In this document: positions 16,518 to 25,385 of the stretch, piece after piece
Layout of the letters: each line of letters starts with the position of its first letter
Position numbering within the stretch: the stretch's first letter is position 1
The notes under the pieces: generated by a model
Told to the model about the DNA's origin: nothing
The model's input: the letters and a program-made list of their open reading frames with translations, nothing else
Databases searched by the model: none
Program-made: the position numbers and the translations under genes
Assembly (NCBI RefSeq): GCF_031202305.1
Contig: NZ_CP101731.1
Location: 620,001-684,000, forward strand
Length of the DNA stretch: 64,000 bases
Direction of reading: 5' to 3'
Source of the DNA: Pelagibacterium sp. 26DY04
GTDB taxonomy: Bacteria > Pseudomonadota > Alphaproteobacteria > Rhizobiales > Devosiaceae

Positions 16518-18203
16518 TCACGCCCACTCCCGCTTCTTGCTGGTCTTCCCGATCCCCGGATTGAACGTATTGGTGGGGTCCAGTCCGCGATAAAATTCCT
16601 CCAGCGCCGGCTTGGCGGCATAGAGATGCCCCACATTGTGCTCGGCCGGATATTCCGCCCCGCGCGCGTCGAGCAGTTCGAGCAGCCGCGCCTTGATGGC
16701 GTCCACATCGGCGCCCTTTTTGACCATATAGTCCTGGTGCAGCACATGGCAGAAAAAGTGCGCGCACACCGATTTATACGCCAGTTGCGCCTCGAGATCG
16801 GGCGGCAGATCCGGCAGCCAGTTCGTCTCGTTGCGCGGCAGCGCCACATCGAGAGCCAGAAGGTCTTCCACCTCATTTGGATGCACGGCCCGATACCGCC
16901 CTCCGGCGCCTCCGAACGCGAACCGGTGCAGGAAGGCATCGGCCCCTTCCTGGGGCGTGCACTCGAAATAGTCCCCGCTCGTGGAGGGAAAGATGTCCTC
17001 GAAATAGGCGCGAGCCTCGGCGATACCCTCGCCCCCCATCCGGATCATCAGATGGTGCTCGAACCGCTCGCAATAATCGTTCATGCGCTTGGGCAGATGT
17101 TCGGGCATCAGGCCAGTCACGAATTGCACGATCCGGTCCGAAACCGCCCCGCCCAGTCCCAGCTTCTCGGTGATCCCATCCACCCAGCTCTTGATGGCGA
17201 AGGCCGCAGGCACCCTGTCGGTGCCCAGCAGCTTGATGATGAGAAAAACGTCCTTGCCGTATTTCCGCGTCAGCCGGTATCCATCGCGATGCAGATATTC
17301 TCCCGCGATCGGCAGATGCTCGAACCGGCTCAGCATGTCGCGCCGGATCCGCGCCAATTCCCCTGCATCATTGCTGCCGATATAGAACACCTGCGTGTCC
17401 GTGTCGGCGGCAAACGTGTCGAGCCTTAAAGCAAACACCGCGAGCTTGCCCGCGCTCCCCGAAGCCTCGAACAGTTTCCGGGGGTCGGCATTGAACCGGG
17501 CAGGGGTTTCCGATTCAACGTCGCGCACATGGACGTGGTAGTCATGGTCCGACGCGCGCCGATTGCCCTCGGGCGCGATATCGGCCTCGGTATATTGCCC
17601 CGCATCGAGCCGCGACAGGATGGTTTCCGCATCCTCGCCCAGATCCACCCCCAGATGGTTGACCAGCCTGAGCTGCCCGTCCGCATCCACCTGCGCGAAC
17701 AGTGCCAATTCGGTATAGGCCGGCCCGCGCTGGATCAGCGACCCGCCCGAATTGTTGCATACCCCGCCCACCACGGACGCCCCGATGCAGCTCGACCCGA
17801 TCACCGAATGCGGCTCGCGCCCGATGGCGCGCAGCGTCTTTTCCAGCCTGTCGAGCGTCGCCCCCGGCAGCGCGATCACCTGTTCGCCGCCCCGGATCAG
17901 GTCGACCCGCGCGATCCGCATGACGTTTATGATGACGATCGGCCGGTCATATCCGTCCCCGAACGGCGTCGATCCGCCCGTGATCCCGGTATTGGCCGCC
18001 TGCACGATGACGATCACCCCCGCCTCGACACAGGCCTTGAGCGCCCGCCACTGCTCCACCAGCGTCCCCGGCCGCACCACCGCCAACACCTCGCCATCCC
18101 CATAGCGATACCCCTTGCGGTATCGCCGCGTGGCCCGATCCCCCACCAGCACATGGCGGGGGCCGGTGATGGAGCGGAGGGTTGCGATCAGCGTATCGGT
18201 CAT
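16518..18203 (-). CDS. dld: D-lactate dehydrogenase, quinone-dependent
   Basis: This 561-residue FAD enzyme is close in length to the E. coli membrane-associated Dld. The FAD-binding segment includes VQAANTGITGGSTPFGDGYD and SVIGSSCIGASVVGGVCNNSGG; the C-terminal membrane-binding domain contains IIKLLGTDRVPAAF and HNVGHLYAAKPALEEFYRGL (quoted in part). ATG 18203 was chosen over an upstream in-frame start since it gives the canonical N-terminus. It passes electrons from D-lactate to the quinone pool. It lies 66 bases downstream of the reductase-like gene on the same strand. Confidence 0.87.
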   Translation of the reverse strand: MTDTLIATLRSITGPRHVLVGDRATRRYRKGYRYGDGEVLAVVRPGTLVEQWRALKACVEAGVIVIVQAANTGITGGSTPFGDGYDRPIVIINVMRIARVDLIRGGEQVIALPGATLDRLEKTLRAIGREPHSVIGSSCIGASVVGGVCNNSGGSLIQRGPAYTELALFAQVDADGQLRLVNHLGVDLGEDAETILSRLDAGQYTEADIAPEGNRRASDHDYHVHVRDVESETPARFNADPRKLFEASGSAGKLAVFALRLDTFAADTDTQVFYIGSNDAGELARIRRDMLSRFEHLPIAGEYLHRDGYRLTRKYGKDVFLIIKLLGTDRVPAAFAIKSWVDGITEKLGLGGAVSDRIVQFVTGLMPEHLPKRMNDYCERFEHHLMIRMGGEGIAEARAYFEDIFPSTSGDYFECTPQEGADAFLHRFAFGGAGGRYRAVHPNEVEDLLALDVALPRNETNWLPDLPPDLEAQLAYKSVCAHFFCHVLHQDYMVKKGADVDAIKARLLELLDARGAEYPAEHNVGHLYAAKPALEEFYRGLDPTNTFNPGIGKTSKKREWA

Positions 18204-18269
18204 GGGGCGGGTCCAAATCGTTGCGCCGCGAACGATACAGCCGCAGCGCCAGAATGGAAGGCCCTGCAC

Positions 18270-18794
18270 TCAGAACCGGTAGTGCAGCCGCACGCAACCC
18301 TTGTCGATCGCCTGGGCGCTGATCAGCGTGGGCGACGCCCGGAAACCGGTCAGCGGAAACAGCGGTCGCCCGCCGCCCAGCATTTCGGGGATGATATAGA
18401 TCTCGATCTCGTCCAACGCTCCGCGCTCGAGAAACGCCATCTGCAATTCCCCGCCGCCCAGCATCCAGACATCGCCATCGTCCAGCGCCCGCAATTCGGC
18501 GATCAAGGCATCGACGTCGCTACGGACCTCCAGCGGTCCTTTCGGATTTTCGATCGGCCGCGAGGTGACAACGATGGTCCGCTGCTCGCCATAAGCCCAG
18601 GGCGAGCTTTCCCGCTCAATGAAATCATAAGTGCCGCGCCCCATCACCACGGTGCGGATGCCCTTGATGAAGGTGCGATAGTCGTGCTCGCCCAGGTCCA
18701 TGTCGTCATATTTGTAGAGCCAGCCCAGATCATCGTTCCCGTCGACTATCAGGCCGTCCAGACTGGCCGCGATATATCCTACGATTTTCGCCAT
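18270..18794 (-). CDS. Dihydrofolate reductase-like (RibD C-terminal domain) protein
   Basis: This 174-residue RibD_C/DHFR-fold protein has AKIVGYIAASLDGLIVDGN at the N-terminus, VMGRGTYDFIERE for NADPH binding and DVWMLGGGELQMAFL. Members are often called YwjB/YyaP-like reductases and their substrates are unknown. It is divergent from the TetR-family gene, with a shared 45-bp gap that carries a palindrome, so it is probably the TetR target. dld downstream may be read from the same promoter. Confidence 0.82.
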   Translation of the reverse strand: MAKIVGYIAASLDGLIVDGNDDLGWLYKYDDMDLGEHDYRTFIKGIRTVVMGRGTYDFIERESSPWAYGEQRTIVVTSRPIENPKGPLEVRSDVDALIAELRALDDGDVWMLGGGELQMAFLERGALDEIEIYIIPEMLGGGRPLFPLTGFRASPTLISAQAIDKGCVRLHYRF

Positions 18795-18810
18795 GATCTT
18801 CTCCTTGCCT

Positions 18811-18832
18811 TATAAACGAACGTATGTTTATA
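18811..18832. promoter_or_regulatory. Inverted repeat between the reductase and TetR genes
   Basis: TATAAAC (18811-18817) and GTTTATA (18826-18832) are exact complements around 8 bases. The site fills the short divergent gap and ends 7 bases before the tetR start. Such size and symmetry fit an operator bound by a TetR dimer that represses both genes. Confidence 0.65.
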
Positions 18833-18839
18833 TTGAGTC

Positions 18840-19403
18840 ATGGCTAGACGCAAGACGATCTCCGACGAGCAGATTCACGACATCCTTCTCGATACGATCC
18901 TGGAAACAGGTCCAGCGGGCCTGACCTTCGCCCGCGCCGCCGCCGATTGCGGCTTGGCTCCGGCGACCCTCGTGCAGCGCTATGGCGATCGGGAGGCGAT
19001 GGTGCAGGCCATCCTGCTGCGGGCCTGGGATGTGCTGGACGCGCAAACCGAGGCAGCCGACGCCGAGGAAGAGAGTTCTCCTCAAGGTGCCATCGAAGTG
19101 CTGATCCGGCTGATGCCCACCGATGCCGCAGAGCGCAACGCGACGGACGGGTTGTTGCTCTTGCGCGAGGATATCCGCAATCCTGCCCTGCGCGCCCGCG
19201 GCGCGGCCTGGGGGCGGGCACTCGTCAAGGCGCTCGGCCGCCGTCTTTCAAACGATCCCGAGCGCGGAGAGCGTCTGGGCTGGCAGATGGCCAGCCTATG
19301 GCAGGGCGCACACACCTGGTGGGCCTTCACCCAGGACGAACCGGCAGAACGCGCCATCCGGCGCGTCCTTGGACAATGGTTGCGGGATATGGAGGTGGCC
19401 TAA
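18840..19403 (+). CDS. TetR/AcrR-family regulator
   Basis: This 187-residue protein has the TetR helix-turn-helix near residues 10-50 (ISDEQIHDILLDTIL, then FARAAADCGLAPATLVQRYGDREAMVQ) and a variable ligand domain ending in LGQWLRDMEVA. It likely represses itself and the divergent reductase through the 18811-18832 palindrome. Its stop overlaps the convergent pcaF stop by 4 bases. The ligand is unknown. Confidence 0.88.
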   Translation: MARRKTISDEQIHDILLDTILETGPAGLTFARAAADCGLAPATLVQRYGDREAMVQAILLRAWDVLDAQTEAADAEEESSPQGAIEVLIRLMPTDAAERNATDGLLLLREDIRNPALRARGAAWGRALVKALGRRLSNDPERGERLGWQMASLWQGAHTWWAFTQDEPAERAIRRVLGQWLRDMEVA

Positions 19404-20605
19404 ACCGCCTCCAGCCCCGCAGCGATTCCCTGCCCGACACCGATGCACATGGTCACCAGCGCCCGCTTGTGTCCCTTTAGGCTCATTTCCAGCGCTGCCG
19501 TGCCCGCGATCCGCGCGCCGCTCATCCCCAGCGGATGCCCCAGCGCGATCGCCCCGCCATTGGGGTTGACGTGCCCGGCATCCTCGGCGATCCCCAGCCC
19601 CCGCAGCACCGCGATGCCCTGGCTCGCAAACGCCTCGTTGAGCTCGACCAGATCGAAATCGGTCGCCTTGACTCCCATCCGTGCCGCCAGTTTTTCCGAA
19701 GCGGGCAGGGGTCCGATCCCCATCACCCGCGGCGGCACGCCCGCCGTCGCCCCGGCCACAACGCGGGCTAGGGGCGTGAGCCCATACTTCTTGATCGCCG
19801 CTTCGCTCGCGATGATCAGCGCCGCCGCCCCGTCATTGACGCCCGAAGCGTTTCCCGCCGTCACCGTCCCGCCCTCTTTCTTGAACGGGGTCGGCAATTT
19901 CGCCAGTGCCTCCATCGAGGTCGCGCGCGGATGCTCATCCTTGTCGACAACAACCGGATCGCCCTTGCGCTGCGGAATGGTCACCGGCGCGATCTCCTGC
20001 GCCAGCCGCCCATTCTCCTGCGCCGCAGCCGCCTTGTTCTGGCTCCTCAGCGCAAACGCATCCTGGTCCTCGCGCGAAATCTTATAGTCTTCCGCCACGT
20101 TCTCGCCCGTCTCGGGCATCGAATCCGAACCGTAGAGCTTTTGCATCAGCGGATTGACGAACCGCCAGCCGATGGTCGTGTCGTAGATCTCCGCATTGCG
20201 CGAAAACGCCGTCTCGGCCTTGGGCATCACGAACGGCGCGCGGCTCATCGATTCCGTGCCGCCCGCGATCATCAGTTCGGCCTCGCCCGCCTTGATCGCC
20301 CGCGCCGCCGTCAAAACCGCATCCAGTCCCGACCCGCACAGCCGGTTGATCGTGGTGCCCGTCACCGTCGCCGGCAATCCCGCCAGCAACAGGCTCATCC
20401 TCGCCACGTTCCGGTTGTCCTCGCCCGCCTGATTGGCGTTGCCGAAGATCACGTCCTCGACCGCCTCGAAATCGACGTTGGGATTGCGCTCCACCAGCGT
20501 CTTGAGCACCAGAGCTCCGAGATCGTCCGGCCGCACCTTCGATAGCGCCCCGCCGAACCGCCCGATGGGCGTGCGAATATAGTCGCAAATGTACGCTTCA
20601 GCCAT
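19400..20605 (-). CDS. pcaF: PcaF, 3-oxoadipyl-CoA thiolase
   Basis: This 401-residue thiolase has the acylated cysteine in NRLCGSGLDAV, the catalytic histidine in GGAIALGHPLGMSGAR and the second cysteine in TMCIGVGQG. ATG 20605 lies one base after the pcaJ stop and gives the canonical MAEAYICDYIRTPIGRFGG. It splits 3-oxoadipyl-CoA to succinyl-CoA and acetyl-CoA, the last step of the beta-ketoadipate pathway. A general acetyl-CoA acetyltransferase would look alike; placement next to pcaIJ decides it. Confidence 0.87.
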   Translation of the reverse strand: MAEAYICDYIRTPIGRFGGALSKVRPDDLGALVLKTLVERNPNVDFEAVEDVIFGNANQAGEDNRNVARMSLLLAGLPATVTGTTINRLCGSGLDAVLTAARAIKAGEAELMIAGGTESMSRAPFVMPKAETAFSRNAEIYDTTIGWRFVNPLMQKLYGSDSMPETGENVAEDYKISREDQDAFALRSQNKAAAAQENGRLAQEIAPVTIPQRKGDPVVVDKDEHPRATSMEALAKLPTPFKKEGGTVTAGNASGVNDGAAALIIASEAAIKKYGLTPLARVVAGATAGVPPRVMGIGPLPASEKLAARMGVKATDFDLVELNEAFASQGIAVLRGLGIAEDAGHVNPNGGAIALGHPLGMSGARIAGTAALEMSLKGHKRALVTMCIGVGQGIAAGLEAV

Positions 20606-20606
20606 T

Positions 20607-21386
20607 TTACGCTGCCTTCCCGCCCTCATGGGCGCGCTTGGTGCGCTCCTGCAGATCGCGCAGGGTCTTGAGCTCCAGTGCCGTCGGGGCAGGGGTCTCT
20701 TCGAGATTGTCGGCGTATTTCACCGTCCACCCGCAGGTCTCCTGCACCATCTCGCGCGTCACGCCCGGATGCAGCGAGACAACCGTGAACTCCTTGGTCA
20801 CAGGGTCGGGTTTCCAGATCGCGAGGTCCGTGATCAGCAGCGTCGGCCCCTTGGTCTTGATCCCCAGCCGCTCCCTGTGGTCGCCGCCCTCGCCATGCCC
20901 GAACGAGGTGAAGAAATCGATCTTTTCCACCATCGAGCGCGTCGCCTGCTTCAAGGTGATGTAGATCTCCCCGCACGAAGTCGCGATCTCAGGCGCCCCG
21001 CCGCCGCCCGGCAGCCGCACCTTGGGTTTGTCGTAATCCCCGATCACGGTGGTATTGATGTTGCCGAACCGGTCGATCTGCGCCGCGCCCAAAAACCCGA
21101 TCGAAATTCGCCCGCCCTGCAGCCAATAGCGGAACATCTCGGGCACCGAGACGGTGGTTACCGCCGTCTCGCACAATTCCCCGTCGCCGATCGAAAGCGG
21201 CAGCACATCCGGCGCCGTCCCGATCGTCCCGCTCTCATAGATCAGCGTGATGTCGGGCGCATGGGTCAGCCGCGCCACATTGCACGCCGCCGACGGCGCC
21301 CCGATGCCCACAAAGCACACATCCTTGCTTGTGAGCGCCCGCGAGGCCGCGATGGTCATCATTTCATTGGGTGTAAAATCGGCCAT
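20607..21386 (-). CDS. pcaJ: PcaJ, 3-oxoadipate CoA-transferase subunit B
   Basis: This 259-residue beta subunit of a family I CoA-transferase contains CFVGIGAPSAACNVARLTHAP, the ESGTIG motif with the probable catalytic glutamate (IYESGTIGTAPDVL), and GFLGAAQIDRFGNINTTVIG. The stop and the pcaF start are a base apart, and the pcaI stop is one base upstream, so the three are one transcript. It moves CoA from succinyl-CoA to 3-oxoadipate together with PcaI. Confidence 0.85.
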   Translation of the reverse strand: MADFTPNEMMTIAASRALTSKDVCFVGIGAPSAACNVARLTHAPDITLIYESGTIGTAPDVLPLSIGDGELCETAVTTVSVPEMFRYWLQGGRISIGFLGAAQIDRFGNINTTVIGDYDKPKVRLPGGGGAPEIATSCGEIYITLKQATRSMVEKIDFFTSFGHGEGGDHRERLGIKTKGPTLLITDLAIWKPDPVTKEFTVVSLHPGVTREMVQETCGWTVKYADNLEETPAPTALELKTLRDLQERTKRAHEGGKAA

Positions 21387-21387
21387 C

Positions 21388-22233
21388 TCAAAGCCCCTTC
21401 ACGCGTTCGGCGAACACCTCGGGCGTCGCGTTCAGAACGTTGTCGTCCATCCATTTGGCGAACAGTTCGCGATCGGCGGAAATCTCGTTCCATTCGAGAT
21501 AGGCCGCATTGTCGCGCGCGTAATAGCCATGCGTATAGGAGGGATGCGCCCCGCCCTTGACCACGGCGATCGCATCCACCGTCCAGTGCGGCAGGATGGT
21601 GAGGTTGGGATGCAAGTCATCGAAGTCCGGCACCACCTCCTCGACGGTCACCACCACGCGCTTGGCCGCCAGCGCCACTTCCTTCTGCACGCCCACGATC
21701 CCCTCGATCAGCACGTCGCCCTTTTCGCTCGCCTTCTGCGCATGGATGAACGCGACGTCCGGGTTGTGCGCCGGCACCGTCGCCAGTTCCTCGCCCGTAT
21801 AAGGGCAGGTGATCGACTTGATGTCGGGATTGACCTTGGGCAGGTCGGCGCCCTTGTATCCGCGAAACACCGCGCAAGGCAGCCCCGCCGCGCCGGCCGC
21901 ATAGGCGTTCGCCATCGCCGCGTGCGAGTGCTCCACGGTCTCGATTGCCCGCGGATACCCGTTCTCGATGGCATCCCGCATCCGCCGCAACAGCCCCACG
22001 CCCGGATTGCCCGCGTAAGAGAAGATGACCTTCTTGGCCATCCCCATGCCGATCATCTGGTCATAGATCACATCGGGCGTCATGCGGATCAGGGTCAGAT
22101 CCTTGAACCCCTGCCGGATCACCTCATGCCCCGCCGCATGCGGGATCAGATGCGTGAACCCCTCAAAGGCGACAATATCCCCATCCTTGAGATTTTCCCG
22201 CACCGCCTGCTCAAGCGGCATCACCTTGCTCAT
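21388..22233 (-). CDS. pcaI: PcaI, 3-oxoadipate CoA-transferase subunit A
   Basis: This 281-residue alpha subunit starts at ATG 22233 (MSKVMPLEQAVRENLKDGD) and has GFTHLIPHAAGHEVIRQG, YAGNPGVGLLRRMRDAIENG and PCAVFRGYKGADL. A much longer open frame upstream reads only through repeat DNA and was rejected. It leads the pcaIJF operon; its promoter must lie close to the start because the gap to the divergent pcaQ-like gene is mostly repeats. Confidence 0.85.
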   Translation of the reverse strand: MSKVMPLEQAVRENLKDGDIVAFEGFTHLIPHAAGHEVIRQGFKDLTLIRMTPDVIYDQMIGMGMAKKVIFSYAGNPGVGLLRRMRDAIENGYPRAIETVEHSHAAMANAYAAGAAGLPCAVFRGYKGADLPKVNPDIKSITCPYTGEELATVPAHNPDVAFIHAQKASEKGDVLIEGIVGVQKEVALAAKRVVVTVEEVVPDFDDLHPNLTILPHWTVDAIAVVKGGAHPSYTHGYYARDNAAYLEWNEISADRELFAKWMDDNVLNATPEVFAERVKGL

Positions 22234-22369
22234 AGCACTCCATCCCGGACACATAACCGATGCTGCAATAAACACTGGCGCGCGAGCAGGGTAAAATGAT
22301 AAATTGCGGACGATGTATAACGAATGGGAATGCTTGCGCTTTGGAGAATCCTGCCGAAACGCCGCCACA

Positions 22370-22826
22370 AGCTCCCCTTCTCCCCTGGTGGGAGAAGGTG
22401 GCCGCGAAGCGGTCGGATGAGGGGGGCTCTGAGCTTGCGACAACAACAGCCCTCGGCAATTTCCCGAACCGCCGCCACAAGCTCCCCTTCTCCCCTTGAG
22501 GGAGAAGGTGGGCCGGCGAAGCCGGGTCGGATGAGGGGTGCGCAGCGCTTGCACAGCCAACGTTAGCAAATGCCGCAATCTCAGCGTCCCTTCACGCCCA
22601 ACCCCTCTCATTGCAGCATTCCGACCTTGCCGAACCGCTGCCAAATTCTCCCCTTCTCCCCTGGTGGGAGAAGGTGGCCGCGAAGCGGTCGGATGAGGGG
22701 GGCTCTGAGCTTGCGACAACAACAGCCATCGGCAATTTCCCGAACCGCTGCCCCGAGCTTCCCTTCTCCCTCGCGAGGGGAGAAGGTGCCCGAAGGGCGG
22801 ATGAGGGGTGCGCCGCGCCTGCCACA
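22370..22826. repeat. Four palindromic repeat copies between pcaI and the LysR gene
   Basis: Four direct copies lie at about 22375-22425, 22485-22540, 22650-22700 and 22760-22810. First hairpins are CCTTCTCCC / GGGAGAAGG with loops CTGGT or CTTGA. Second hairpins differ but pair: CCGC-GAA-GCGG and CCGGC-GAA-GCCGG. A flanking GCTTGCGACAACAACAGCC segment is itself repeated (22432 and 22705). The 607-bp divergent gap otherwise holds nothing recognised. Confidence 0.85.
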
Positions 22827-22840
22827 ATCACCCGAGACAG

Positions 22841-23767
22841 ATGAGCCCCATGCCCTCCATCGACCCCCGCATAAAACTCCGCCACCTCGCCTGCTTCATT
22901 GAAACCAACCGTCAGGGCGGCGTTCTCCCCGCTGCCGAAGCCCTGGGCCTCACCCAGCCGGCGGTTTCCAAATCCCTTGCCGAACTCGAAGCCATCCTCG
23001 GGGTCGCGCTGTTCGATCGCTCCCGCCGCAAGCTGGCCCTCACCGATTTCGGCGCCCTGTTCCTGCGCCATGCCAATGCCGCCATCGGCGCCTTGCGGCA
23101 GGGGATCGATTCCGTCTCGGCCGCCCGCAGCGCCGATGCGGTGGTCCGTCTCGGCGCGCTGCCCACGGTAGAGGTCGAAGTGGTCCCCCAGGCGGTCGCC
23201 CGCTTTTCGGCCGGCCCGCTCGCCTGCCGCGTGCATGTGGAAAGCGGCCCCAGTCCGCACCTGCTGAGCCTGCTGCGCGCCGGGGCCATCGATTTCGTCG
23301 TCGGCCGCATGCCCGCTCCCGAGGTTATGGCCGGCCTCTCGTTCGAGCATCTTTATTCCGAGCCCCTCGTCCTCGCCGTCCGCCCCGGCCACCCGCTGCT
23401 GGGCGACCCCGAGCCCACCCTGCGCACCATCGAGCCGTTCCCCGCGCTCGTTCCCCCGCGCGAGGCCATCATCCGCCCCACCGTCGAATCCATCCTCCTT
23501 GCCGCCGGCATCGCCCGCCTGCCGCGCGAGATCGAAACGGTCTCCAACTCGTTCTCCCGCGCCTACGCACTGTTGACCGATGCGGTCTGGTTCATCTCCC
23601 GATCGGTCGTCGCCGCCGATCTTGAAACCGGTGCGCTGGTCGCGCTCCCCATCGATATGACCGCCAGCTTCGGCGCCATCGGCATCACCACCCGTGGCGG
23701 GAGCGAGCTGGACCTGCCCACCGCCGCGCTCGTCGCCTCCGTGCGCGAGGTTGTCGAGAACCGCTGA
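22841..23767 (+). CDS. pcaQ: LysR-family regulator, PcaQ-like
   Basis: This protein of about 308 residues has an N-terminal LysR winged helix (LRHLACFIETNRQGGVLPAA, recognition helix in LTQPAVSKSLAELE) and a two-lobed effector domain. PcaQ family proteins activate pca genes in response to beta-carboxy-cis,cis-muconate or related intermediates. It is divergent from pcaIJF. ATG 22841 or 22850 are both possible; starts further upstream read repeat DNA. In rhizobia PcaQ is usually next to pcaDCHGB, not pcaIJF, so its target here may differ. Confidence 0.75.
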   Translation: MSPMPSIDPRIKLRHLACFIETNRQGGVLPAAEALGLTQPAVSKSLAELEAILGVALFDRSRRKLALTDFGALFLRHANAAIGALRQGIDSVSAARSADAVVRLGALPTVEVEVVPQAVARFSAGPLACRVHVESGPSPHLLSLLRAGAIDFVVGRMPAPEVMAGLSFEHLYSEPLVLAVRPGHPLLGDPEPTLRTIEPFPALVPPREAIIRPTVESILLAAGIARLPREIETVSNSFSRAYALLTDAVWFISRSVVAADLETGALVALPIDMTASFGAIGITTRGGSELDLPTAALVASVREVVENR

Positions 23768-23885
23768 CGACAAAGAGGATCGACGCCAGCCGGTTTTGCG
23801 TTGTCCTGCCACCAACTGCCCTGTGGCTATCGCTGGCCGGTTTGCGCTATGGCGTGCATGCACTGAAAAAGACGAAAGAGGCTCA

Positions 23886-25385
23886 ATGCCCAAATCCGCC
23901 ATCGATAAGGACCTCGAACGTGTCGGCGAACTCGCCAGTGGCACCGACGCCATCGCCCGCGCCATGGCGGCGCCGGGCATCGCGCTGGTCTTCATCTTTG
24001 CGACGCTGATCTGGGCTGCGTTCTCGGTCCAGGCCGGCCCGTTCGGCTATCTGGTGGTCGTGGCCACGGCGCTCGCCGCCTATATGGCGCTCAACATCGG
24101 CGCCAACGATATCGCCAACAATATGGGCCCCGCTGTCGGCGCCCGGGCGCTCAGCATGGGCATGGCGCTGGCGCTCGCCGCAATATGCGAAGCGGCCGGC
24201 GCCTTTTTTGCCGGCGGCGACGTTGTCGAAACCATCTCGCGCGACATCATCGCCACCGGCACGCATCTGGAAACCGTGCCCTATGTCATGGTGATGATCG
24301 CCGCGCTCCTGGCTTCAGCGCTCTGGGTCAATCTTGCCACCTATATCCGTGCCCCGGTCTCAACCACCCATTCGGTCATCGGCGGCATCGTGGGTGCCGG
24401 CATCGCCGCCGCCGGCTTTTCGGCGGTCGTTTGGCCCACCATACTGGCCATCGGCACCGGTTGGATGGTTTCGCCCGCCGTGGGCGGGCTGTTTGCCGCC
24501 CTCTTTCTGGCGGTCGTTCAATATTCGGTGCTCGAGGCGACCGACCGCGTCCGCGCCGCGCGCCTCTGGGTGCCCGTCTTCGTTTCGGCCATGGCCGGCA
24601 TTTTTACCGCCTATATGGCACTGAAAGGCCTCGATCGCGTCTGGGCGCCGCCATTGCCCATGGTGGTTTTCGTTTCCCTCGGGCTTGCCCTTCTGGCCTG
24701 GGTTCTGGCCCGCCCCTGGATCGAAGCGCGCACCCTGGGCATGGAGGATTCCAAAAAGCAGATCGGCAGCCTGTTCCGCCTGCCGCTTATCATTGCCGCC
24801 GCGCTGCTGTCTTTCGCCCACGGCGCCAATGACGTCTCCAACGCCGTGGGCCCCCTGGCGGCCATCGTCGAGGCCGTATCGGCCGACCCGGCCAGCACCA
24901 ATCCGGTGCCTCAATGGGTCCTGGCCATAGGTGCCTTGGGCATTGCCTTCGGGCTGGCCCTGTTCGGCCCGCGCCTCGTCCGCACCGTGGGCGAGGGGAT
25001 CACCCGGCTCAACGAGATTCGCGGCTATTGCGTGGTGTTGGCAACCGCAACGACGGTTCTGATCGCCGCCGCGCTGGGCATTCCCATCTCGTCCACCCAC
25101 GTAGCCGTCGGTGCCATTTTCGGGGTGGGTTTTTTCCGCGAGCGCATGACCAATGGCTCGCTTTACCGCCCGGTGGTCAGCCCCGAAGGCGTTTTCCTGC
25201 GCACCAGCCATCTCAACCCCACGCCCGAGGCCGCCGTTGCGAACTACCACAAGCGCCGCCGCCGCTTGCTGGTGCGCCGCCGTCACGTGGCATCGATCTT
25301 TGCGGCCTGGATCATAACAGTACCCGCTACGGCCACCCTCGCCGCCGTGATCTATGCCGCCATGCGCCTGGTCTTTAGGCTTTAG
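23886..25385 (+). CDS. pit: PiT-family inorganic phosphate transporter
   Basis: This 499-residue integral membrane protein has about 11 hydrophobic segments and the two PiT signatures, GANDIANNMGPAVGA and GANDVSNAVGPLAAI, in its N- and C-terminal halves. It would import metal-phosphate with protons at low affinity. ATG 23886 follows AAGAGG. Its 3' end overlaps the convergent Nudix gene by 11 bases. No clear Pho box was found before it. Confidence 0.87.
   Translation: MPKSAIDKDLERVGELASGTDAIARAMAAPGIALVFIFATLIWAAFSVQAGPFGYLVVVATALAAYMALNIGANDIANNMGPAVGARALSMGMALALAAICEAAGAFFAGGDVVETISRDIIATGTHLETVPYVMVMIAALLASALWVNLATYIRAPVSTTHSVIGGIVGAGIAAAGFSAVVWPTILAIGTGWMVSPAVGGLFAALFLAVVQYSVLEATDRVRAARLWVPVFVSAMAGIFTAYMALKGLDRVWAPPLPMVVFVSLGLALLAWVLARPWIEARTLGMEDSKKQIGSLFRLPLIIAAALLSFAHGANDVSNAVGPLAAIVEAVSADPASTNPVPQWVLAIGALGIAFGLALFGPRLVRTVGEGITRLNEIRGYCVVLATATTVLIAAALGIPISSTHVAVGAIFGVGFFRERMTNGSLYRPVVSPEGVFLRTSHLNPTPEAAVANYHKRRRRLLVRRRHVASIFAAWIITVPATATLAAVIYAAMRLVFRL

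Noticed and set aside
21388..22827. 479-residue form of PcaI
   Set aside because: The N-terminal 198 residues read only palindromic repeats; the CoA-transferase begins at 22233.
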